From NCBI RefSeq assembly GCF_019925205.1, contig NW_026869896.1:2728001-2792000 (forward strand): DNA of 64,000 nt, given 5' to 3'. The notes beneath the pieces were generated by a model that worked only from the letters and a program-made list of their open reading frames with translations, was not told the origin of the DNA and searched no databases. Source of the stretch: Metopolophium dirhodum. Taxonomy: Eukaryota > Arthropoda > Insecta > Hemiptera > Aphididae. Shown piece after piece: positions 50,916-61,441 of the stretch (position 1 is the stretch's first letter; every line of letters begins with the position of its first letter). The position numbers and the translations under genes were made by a program.

Positions 50916-53900
50916 GTTCTAAATTCTAGTTATCTGAACATCTAGTTAATTTATAGTGGATAAATGTATTTGCAATTGTCTGAAGTCTTATTCTTCAACA
51001 TATTATGCTTTTTTTAATTTGAAATGATGTACCCCAACATTGAATAATGTTAATATTAACGTAATAATTGATTTTTAAATTCTAGTTTTGGGTTCAACTA
51101 ATCTATCTATAGGTGACTAATGTATCTACAATTGTCTGAAGTCTTATTCGTCAACATATTATGTTTTTTTTTAATTTGAAATGATGTACCGCAACAATGA
51201 AAAATATTAATATAAGCGTAATTATTGAGTTTTAAATTCTAGTTCAAACATCATCTAGTTAATGTATAGTGGATAAATTTATTTGCAATTGTCTGAAGTT
51301 TTATTCGTCAACATATTATGTTTTTTTTTAATTTGAAATGATGTACCGCAACAATGGAAATGTTAATATCAAAGTATTCATTGACTTCTAAATTCTATTT
51401 TTCTGATCATCTAGTTAATGTATAGTGGATAAATGTATTTTCAATCGTCTGAAGTTTTATTCATCAACATATTATGTTTTTTTTTTTAATTTGAAATGAT
51501 GTACCCCAACATTGAATAATGTTAATATTAACGTAATTATTGATTTTTAAATTCTAGTTTTGAGTTCAACTAATCTATCTATAGGTGACTAATGTATCTA
51601 CAATTGTCTGAAGTCTTATTCGTCAACAAATTACGTTTTTTTTTAATTTGAAATGATGTACCGCAACAATGAAAAATATTAATATAAGCGTAATTATTGA
51701 GTTTTAAATTCTAGTTCAAACATTATCTAGTTAATGTATAGTGGATAAATTTATTTGCAATTGTCTGAAGTCTTATTCGTTAACATATTATGTTTTTTTT
51801 TAATTTGAAATGATGTACACCAACAATGGAAATGTTAATATCAAAGTATTTATTGAGTTCTAAACTCTAGTTTTGCGTATAACTTATCTATCTATAGGTG
51901 ACTAATGTATTTGCAATTGACTAAAGTCTCATTCATCAACTTATTATGTTTTTTATAAATTTAAAATTATGTAACCCAAGACTAAAAAATGTTCATATAA
52001 GCGTTAATATTGAGTTCTAAATTCTAGTTTTCTGAACATCTAGTTAATTTATAGTGGATAAATTTATTTGCAATTGTCTGAAGTCTTATTCGTCAACATA
52101 TTATGTTTTTTTTTAATTTGAAATGATGTACGCCAACAATGGAAATGTTAATATCAAAGTATTTATTGAGTTCTAAATTCTAGTTTATCTGATCATCTAG
52201 TTAATGTATAGTGGATAAATTTATTTGCAATTGTCTGAAGTCTTATTCGTCAACATATTATGTTTTTTTTTAATTTGAAATGATGTACACCAACAATGGA
52301 AATGTTAATATCAAAGTATTCATTGACTTCTAAATTCTATTTTTCTGATCATCTAGTTAATGGATAATGGATAATTGTATTTGCAATTGTCTGAAGTCTT
52401 ATTCAACAACAATTTAAGGTTTTTTTAATTTGAAATGATTTACCCTAATAATGAAAAATATTAATATTAACATAATAATTGAGTTCTAAATTCTAGTTTT
52501 CTGAGCATCTAGTTAATTTATAGTGGATAAATGTATTTGCAGTTGTCTGAAGTCTTATTCAACAACAATATAAGGTTTTTTTAATTTGAAATGATGTACC
52601 CCAACAATGAATAACGTAATTTTACGTAATTATTGATTTCTTAATTCTAGTTTTGGGTTCAACTTATCTATCTATAGGTGACTAATGTATTTTCAGTTGA
52701 CTAAAGTCTTATTCTACAACAATTTAAGGTTTTTTTAATTTGAAATGATGTACCCCAACAATGAATAACGTTAATTTTACGTAATAATTGATTTTTTTAT
52801 TCTAGTTTTGACTTCAACTAATCTATCTATAAGTGACCAATGTGTTTGCTATTGTCTGAAGTCTTATTCATCAACATATTATGTTTTTTTTATTTGAAAT
52901 GATTTACCCCATCAATGAAAATGTTAATATCAAAGTATTTATTGAGTTCTAAATTCTAGTTTATCTGATCATCTAGTTAATGTATAGTGGATAAATGTAT
53001 TTGCAATTGTCTGAAGTCTTAATCGTCGAAAAATTATATTTTTTTTTAATTTGAAATGATGTACCCCAACAATGAATAACGTTAATTTTACGTAATTATT
53101 GATTTCTTAATTCTAGTTTTGTGTTCAACTTATCTATCTATAGGTGACTAATGTATTTGCAGTTGACTTAAGTCTTATTCAACAACAATTTATGTATTAT
53201 TATTATTTATTTATATATTAATAATTGATTTTTAAATTCTAGTTTTGACTTCAACTAATCTATCTATAGGTGACCAATGTATTTTCGATTGTCTGAAGTC
53301 TTATTCGTCAACAAATTATGTTTTTTATAAATTTGGAATGATGTAACCCAAGACTAAAAAATGTTCATATAAGCGTTAATATTGAGTTCTAAATTCTAGT
53401 TTTCTGAACATCTAGTTAATTTATAGTGGATAAATGTATTTGCAATTGTCTGAAGTCTTATTCATCAACATATTATGCTTTTTTTAATTTGAAATGATGT
53501 ACCCCAACATTGAATAATGTTAATATTAACGTAATTATTGATTTTTAAATTCTAGTTTTGGGTTCAACTAATCTATCTATAGGTGACTAATGTATCTACA
53601 ATTGTCTGAAGTCTTATTCGTCAACATATTATGTTTTTTTTTAATTTGAAATGATGTACCGCAACAATGAAAAATATTAATATAAGCGTAATTATTGAGT
53701 TTTAAATTCTAGTTCAAACATCATCTAGTTCATGTATAGTGGATAAATTTATTTGCAATTGTCTGAAGTCTTATTCGTCAACATATTATGTTTTTTTTTA
53801 ATTTAAAATGATGTACACCAACATTGAATAATGTTAATATTAACGTAATTATTGATTTTTAAATTCTAGTTTTGGGTTCAACTAATCTATCTATAGGTGA

Positions 53901-54689
53901 CTAATGTATCTACAATTGTCTGAAGTCTTATTCGTCAACAAATTACGTTTTTTTTTAATTTGAAATGATGTACCGCAACAATGAAAAATATTAATATAAG
54001 CGTTATTATTAAGTTTTAAATTCTAGTTCGCACATCATCTAGTTAATGTATAGTGGATAAATTTATTTGCAATTGTCTGAAGTCTTATTCGTCAACATAT
54101 TATGTTTTTTTTTAATTTGAAATGATGTACACCAACAATGGAAATGTTAATATCAAAGTAGTTATTGAGTTCTAAATTTTAGTTTTGCGTACAACTAATC
54201 TATCTATAGTTGACTAATGTATTTGCAATTGACTAAAGTCTCATTCATCAACTTATTATGTTTTTTATAAATTTAAAATTATGTAACCCAAGACTAAAAA
54301 ATGTTCATATAAGCGTTAATATTGAGTTCTAAATTCTAGTTTTCTGAACATCTAGTTAATGTATAGTGGATTAATGTATTTTCAATCGTCTGAAGTCTTA
54401 TTCATCAACATATTATGCTTTTATTTAATTTAAAATGATGTACCCCAACAATGAATAACGTTAATATTAACGTATTTATTGATTTTTAAATTCTAGTTTT
54501 GGGTTCAACTAATCTATCTATAGGTGACTAATGTATCTACAATTGTCTGAAGTCTTATTCGTCAACAAATTATGTTTTTTTTTAATTTGAAATGATGTAC
54601 CCCAACAATGAAAAATATTAATATAAGCGTAATTATTGAGTTTTAAATTCTAGTTCGCACATCATCTATTTAATGTATAGTGGATAAAT
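50916..54689 (+). repeat. Mixed block preceding the 3376-bp HOR
   Basis: Here runs of domain 1/2-like monomers (about 50.95 to 52.3 kb and 53.4 to 54.2 kb) alternate with domain 3 monomers (52.35 to 53.35 kb). Bases from 50930 share the TTCTAGTTATCTGAAC head with the 3376-bp HOR (57245, 60621 and 63997). Bases 52,340 to 52,790 resemble 54,965 to 55,420. Before about 54,690 a comparison at the 3376-bp offset fails (54,440 has CAACAATGAATAACG where 57,817 has CAACATTGAATAATG), so the regular HOR begins after this block. Confidence 0.72.
53103..53228 (+). repeat. Representative ATT-rich short monomer (126 bp)
   Basis: This is a B-type monomer (TTTCTTAATTC, TTTTGTGTTCAACTTATC) in which the T-tract, AATTTGAAATGATGTA and the dyad are replaced by GTATTATTATTATTTATTTA followed by TATATTAATAATTGA. 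It is about 31 bp shorter than a full monomer. Copies occur near 29040, 34881, 37350, 41885, 43573, 48448, 50726, 53199, 55976, 57043, 59352, 60417, 62731 and 63793; some read GTATTTTTATTATTTATTTA. It is absent from domains 1 and 2, so it is diagnostic of domain 3 and its derivatives, with two per 3376-bp HOR. Confidence 0.88.
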
Positions 54690-57600
54690 TTATTTGCAAT
54701 TGTCTGAAGTCTTATTCGTCAACATATTATGTTTTTTTTTAATTTGAAATGATGTACACCAACAATGGAAATGTTAATTTCAAAGTATTCATTGACTTCT
54801 AAATTCTATTTTTCTGATCATCTAGTTAATGTATAGTGGATAAATTTATTTGCAATTGTCTGAAGTCTTATTCGTCAACATATTATGTTTTTTTTTAATT
54901 TGAAATGATGTACACCAACAATGGAAATGTTAATATCAAAGTATTCATTGACTTCTAAATTCTATTTTTCTGATCATCTAGTTAATGGATAATGGATAAA
55001 TGTATTTGCAATTGTCTGTAGTCTTATTCAAGAACAATTTAAGGTTTTTTTAATTTGAAATGATTTACCCTAATAATGAAAAATGTTAATATTAACATAA
55101 TAATTGAGTTCTAAATTCTAGTTTTCTGAGCATCTAGTTAATTTATAGTGGATAAATGTATTTGCAGTTGTCTGAAGTCTTATTCAACAACAATATAAGG
55201 TTTTTTTAATTTGAAATGATGTACCCCAACAATGAATAACGTAATTTTACGTAATTATTGATTTCTTAATTCTAGTTTTGGGTTCAACTTATCTATCTAT
55301 AGGTGACTAATGTATTTGCAGTTGACTAAAGTCTTATTCAACAACAATTTAAGGTTTTTTTAATTTGAAATGATGTACCCCAACAATGAATAACGTTAAT
55401 TTTACGTAATAATTGATTTTTAAATTCTAGTTTTGACTTCAACTAATCTATCTATAAGTGACCAATGTGTTTGCTATTGTCTGAAGTCTTATTCATCAAC
55501 ATATTATGTTTTTTTTATTTGAAATGATTTACCCCATCAATGAAAAATTTTAATATTATCGTAATAATTGAGTTCTAAATTCTAGTTTCCTGAACGTTTA
55601 GTTAATTTATAGTGGATAAATGTATTTGCAATTGTCTGAAGTCTTATTCGTCAACAAATTATGTTTTTTTTAATTTGAAATGATGTACACCAACAATGGA
55701 AATGTTAATATCAAAGTATTTATTGAGTTCTAAATTCTAGTTTATCTGATCATCTAGTTAATGTATAGTGGATAAATGTATTTGCAATTGTCTGAAGTCT
55801 TAATCGTCGAAAAATTATATTTTTTTTTAATTTGAAATGATGTACCCCAACAATGAATAACGTTAATTTTACGTAATTATTGATTTCTTAATTCTAGTTT
55901 TGTGTTCAACTTATCTATCTATAGGTGACTAATGCATTTGCAGTTGACTAAAGTCTTATTCAACAACAATTTATGTATTATTATTATTTATTTATATATT
56001 AATAATTGATTTTTAAATTCTAGTTTTGACTTCAACTAATCTATCTATAGGTGACCAATGTATTTTCGATTGTCTGAAGTCTTATTCGTCAACAAATTAT
56101 GTTTTTTATAAATTTGGAATGATGTAACCCAAGACTAAAAAATGTTCATATAAGCGTTAATATTGAGTTCTAAATTCTAGTTTTCTGAACATCTAGTTAA
56201 TTTATAGTGGATAAATGTATTTGCAATTGTCTGAAGTCTTATTCGTCAACAAATTACGTTTTTTTTTAATTTGAAATGATGTACCGCAACAATGAAAAAT
56301 ATTAATATAAGCGTTATTATTAAGTTTTAAATTCTAGTTCGCACATTATCTAGTTAATGTATAGTGGATAAATTTATTTGCAATTGTCTGAAGTCTTATT
56401 CGTCAACATATTATGTTTTTTTTTAATTTGATATGATGTACACCAACAATGGAAATGTTAATATCAAAGTAGTTATTGAGTTCTAAATTTTAGTTTTGCG
56501 TACAACTAATCTATCTATAGTTGACTAATGTATTTGCAATTGACTAAAGTCTCATTCATCAACTTATTATGTTTTTTATAAATTTAAAATTATGTAACCC
56601 AAGACTAAAAAATGTTCATATAAGCGTTAATATTGAGTTCTAAATTCTAGTTTTCTGAACGTTTAGTTAATTTATAGTGGATAAATGTATTTGCAATTGT
56701 CTGAAGTCTTATTCGTCAACAAATTATGTTTTTTTTAATTTCAAATGATGTACACCAACAATGGAAATGTTAATATCAAAGTATTTATTGAGTTCTAAAT
56801 TCTAGTTTATCTGATCATCTAGTTAATGTATAGTGGATAAATGTATTTGCAATTGTCTGAAGTCTTAATCGTCGAAAAATTATATTTTTTTTTAATTTGA
56901 AATGATGTACCCCAACAATGAATAACGTTAATTTTACGTAATTATTGATTTCTTAATTCTAGTTTTGTGTTCAACTTATCTATCTATAGGTGACTAATGT
57001 ATTTGCAGTTGACTAAAACCTTATTCAACAACAATTTATGTATTTTTATTATTTATTTATATATTAATAATTGATTTTTAAATTCTAGTTTTGACTTCAA
57101 CTAATCTATCTATAGGTGACCAATGTATTTTCGATTGTCTGAAGTCTTATTCGTCAACAAATTATGTTTTTTATAAATTTGGAATGATGTAACCCAAGAC
57201 TAAAAAATGTTCATATAAGCGTTAATATTGAGTTCTAAATTCTAGTTATCTGAACATCTAGTTAATTTATAGTGGATAAATGTATTTGCAATTGTCTGAA
57301 GTCTTATTCATCAACATATTATGCTTTTTTTAATTTGAAATGATGTACTCCAACATTGAATAATGTTAATATTAACGTAATAATTGATTTTTAAATTCTA
57401 GTTTTGGGTTCAACTAATCTATCTATAGGTGACTAATGTATCTACAATTGTCTGAAGTCTTATTCGTCAACATATTATGTTTTTTTTTAATTTGAAATGA
57501 TGTACCGCAACAATGAAAAATATTAATATAAGCGTAATTATTGAGTTTTAAATTCTAGTTCAAACATCATCTAGTTAATGTATAGTGGATAAATTTATTT

Positions 57601-58065
57601 GCAATTGTCTGAAGTCTTATTCGTCAACATATTATGTTTTTTTTTAATTTGAAATGATGTACACCAACAATGGAAATGTTAATATCAAAGTATTCATTGA
57701 CTTCTAAATTCTATTTTTCTGATCATCTAGTTAATGTATAGTGGATAAATGTATTTTCAATCGTCTGAAGTCTTATTCATCAACATATTATGTTTTTTTT
57801 TTAATTTGAAATGATGTACCCCAACATTGAATAATGTTAATATTAACGTAATTATTGATTCTTAAATTCTAGTTTTGGGTTCAACTTATCTATCTATAGG
57901 TGACTAATGTATCTACAATTGTCTGAAGTCTTATTCGTCAACAAATTACGTTTTTTTTTAATTTGAAATGATGTACCGCAACAATGAAAAATATTAATAT
58001 AAGCGTAATTATTGAGTTTTAAATTCTAGTTCAAACATTATCTAGTTTATGTATAGTGGATAAAT
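54690..58065 (+). repeat. 3376-bp HOR copy 1
   Basis: The period is exact at several private markers: GTCTGTAGTCTTATTCAAGA (55013, 58389 and 61765), AATTTGATATGATG (GATAT at 56430, 59806 and 63182) and TAGTTATCTGAAC (GTTA at 57245, 60621 and 63997), all spaced 3376 bp. The unit fits about twenty full monomers and two 126-bp ATT-rich units (about 55,976 and 57,043). The start is approximate, set where the match with the next copy becomes continuous. Confidence 0.87.
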
Positions 58066-61000
58066 TTATTTGCAATTGTCTGAAGTCTTATTCGTCAACA
58101 TATTATGTTTTTTTTTAATTTGAAATGATGTACACCAACAATGGAAATGTTAATATCAAAGTATTCATTGACTTCTAAATTCTATTTTTCTGATCATCTA
58201 GTTAATGTATAGTGGATAAATTTATTTGCAATTGTCTGAAGTCTTATTCGTCAACATATTATGTTTTTTTTTAATTTGAAATGATGTACACCAACAATGG
58301 AAATGTTAATATCAAAGTATTCATTGACTTCTAAATTCTATTTTTCTGATCATCTAGTTAATGGATAATGGATAAATGTATTTGCAATTGTCTGTAGTCT
58401 TATTCAAGAACAATTTAAGGTTTTTTTAATTTGAAATGATTTACCCTAATAATGAAAAATGTTAATATTAACATAATAATTGAGTTCTAAATTCTAGTTT
58501 TCTGAGCATCTAGTTAATTTATAGTGGATAAATGTATTTGCAGTTGTCTGAAGTCTTATTCAACAACAATATAAGGTTTTTTTAATTTGAAATGATGTAC
58601 CCCAACAATGAATAACGTAATTTTACGTAATTATTGATTTCTTAATTCTAGTTTTGGGTTCAACTTATCTATCTATAGGTGACTAATGTATTTGCAGTTG
58701 ACTAAAGTCTTATTCAACAACAATTTAAGGTTTTTTTAATTTGAAATGATGTACCCCAACAATGAATAACGTTAATTTTACGTAATAATTGATTTTTAAA
58801 TTCTAGTTTTGACTTCAACTAATCTATCTATAAGTGACCAATGTGTTTGCTATTGTCTGAAGTCTTATTCATCAACATATTATGTTTTTTTTATTTGAAA
58901 TGATTTACCCCATCAATGAAAAATTTTAATATTATCGTAATAATTGAGTTCTAAATTCTAGTTTCCTGAACGTTTAGTTAATTTATAGTGGATAAATGTA
59001 TTTGCAATTGTCTGAAGTCTTATTCGTCAACAAATTATGTTTTTTTTAATTTGAAATGATGTACACCAACAATGGAAATGTTAATATCAAAGTATTTATT
59101 GAGTTCTAAATTCTAGTTTATCTGATCATCTAGTTAATGTATAGTGGATAAATGTATTTGCAATTGTCTGAAGTCTTAATCGTCGAAAAATTATATTTTT
59201 TTTTAATTTGAAATGATGTACCCCAACAATGAATAACGTTAATTTTACGTAATTATTGATTTCTTAATTCTAGTTTTGTGTTCAACTTATCTATCTATAG
59301 GTGACTAATGTATTTGCAGTTGACTAAAGTCTTATTCAACAACAATTTATGTATTATTATTATTTATTTATATATTAATAATTGATTTTTAAATTCTAGT
59401 TTTGACTTCAACTAATCTATCTATAGGTGACCAATGTATTTTCGATTGTCTGAAGTCTTATTCGTCAACAAATTATGTTTTTTATAAATTTGGAATGATG
59501 TAACCCAAGACTAAAAAATGTTCATATAAGCGTTAATATTGAGTTCTAAATTCTAGTTTTCTGAACATCTAGTTAATTTATAGTGGATAAATGTATTTGC
59601 AATTGTCTGAAGTCTTATTCGTCAACAAATTACGTTTTTTTTTAATTTGAAATGATGTACCGCAACAATGAAAAATATTAATATAAGCGTTATTATTAAG
59701 TTTTAAATTCTAGTTCGCACATTATCTAGTTAATGTATAGTGGATAAATTTATTTGCAATTGTCTGAAGTCTTATTCGTCAACATATTATGTTTTTTTTT
59801 AATTTGATATGATGTACACCAACAATGGAAATGTTAATATCAAAGTAGTTATTGAGTTCTAAATTTTAGTTTTGCGTACAACTAATCTATCTATAGTTGA
59901 CTAATGTATTTGCAATTGACTAAAGTCTCATTCATCAACTTATTATGTTTTTTATAAATTTAAAATTATGTAACCCAAGACTAAAAAATGTTCATATAAG
60001 CGTTAATATTGAGTTCTAAATTCTAGTTTTCTGAACGTTTAGTTAATTTATAGTGGATAAATGTATTTGCAATTGTCTGAAGTCTTATTCGTCAACAAAT
60101 TATGTTTTTTTTAATTTCAAATGATGTACACCAACAATGGAAATGTTAATATCAAAGTATTTATTGAGTTCTAAATTCTAGTTTATCTGATCATCTAGTT
60201 AATGTATAGTGGATAAATGTATTTGCAATTGTCTGAAGTCTTAATCGTCGAAAAATTATATTTTTTTTTAATTTGAAATGATGTACCCCAACAATGAATA
60301 ACGTTAATTTTACGTAATTATTGATTTCTTAATTCTAGTTTTGTGTTCAACTTATCTATCTATAGGTGACTAATGTATTTGCAGTTGACTAAAACCTTAT
60401 TCAACAACAATTTATGTATTTTTATTATTTATTTATATATTAATAATTGATTTTTAAATTCTAGTTTTGACTTCAACTAATCTATCTATAGGTGACCAAT
60501 GTATTTTCGATTGTCTGAAGTCTTATTCGTCAACAAATTATGTTTTTTATAAATTTGGAATGATGTAACCCAAGACGAAAAAATGTTCATATAAGCGTTA
60601 ATATTGAGTTCTAAATTCTAGTTATCTGAACATCTAGTTAATTTATAGTGGATAAATGTATTTGCAATTGTCTGAAGTCTTATTCATCAACATATTATGC
60701 TTTTTTTAATTTGAAATGATGTACTCCAACATTGAATAATGTTAATATTAACGTAATAATTGATTTTTAAATTCTAGTTTTGGGTTCAACTAATCTATCT
60801 ATAGGTGACTAATGTATCTACAATTGTCTGAAGTCTTATTCGTCAACATATTATGTTTTTTTTTAATTTGAAATGATGTACCGCAACAATGAAAAATATT
60901 AATATAAGCGTAATTATTGAGTTTTAAATTCTAGTTCAAACATCATCTAGTTAATGTATAGTGGATAAATTTATTTGCAATTGTCTGAAGTCTTATTCGT

Positions 61001-61441
61001 CAACATATTATGTTTTTTTTTAATTTGAAATGATGTACACCAACAATGGAAATGTTAATATCAAAGTATTCATTGACTTCTAAATTCTATTTTTCTGATC
61101 ATCTAGTTAATGTATAGTGGATAAATGTATTTTCAATCGTCTGAAGTCTTATTCATCAACATATTATGTTTTTTTTTTAATTTGAAATGATGTACCCCAA
61201 CATTGAATAATGTTAATATTAACGTAATTATTGATTCTTAAATTCTAGTTTTGGGTTCAACTTATCTATCTATAGGTGACTAATGTATCTACAATTGTCT
61301 GAAGTCTTATTCGTCAACAAATTACGTTTTTTTTTAATTTGAAATGATGTACCGCAACAATGAAAAATATTAATATAAGCGTAATTATTGAGTTTTAAAT
61401 TCTAGTTCAAACATTATCTAGTTAATGTATAGTGGATAAAT
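58066..61441 (+). repeat. 3376-bp HOR copy 2
   Basis: This copy has the same order and length as copy 1 and few differences by eye. CCAAGACGAAAAAATG near 60572 is private to this copy; at 58153 it reads GTTAATATC where copy 1 (54777) and copy 3 (61529) read GTTAATTTC. The two ATT-rich short units lie near 59352 and 60417. That copies 1 and 3 share a variant absent from copy 2 suggests conversion or a variant-bearing master in the flanking array. Confidence 0.87.
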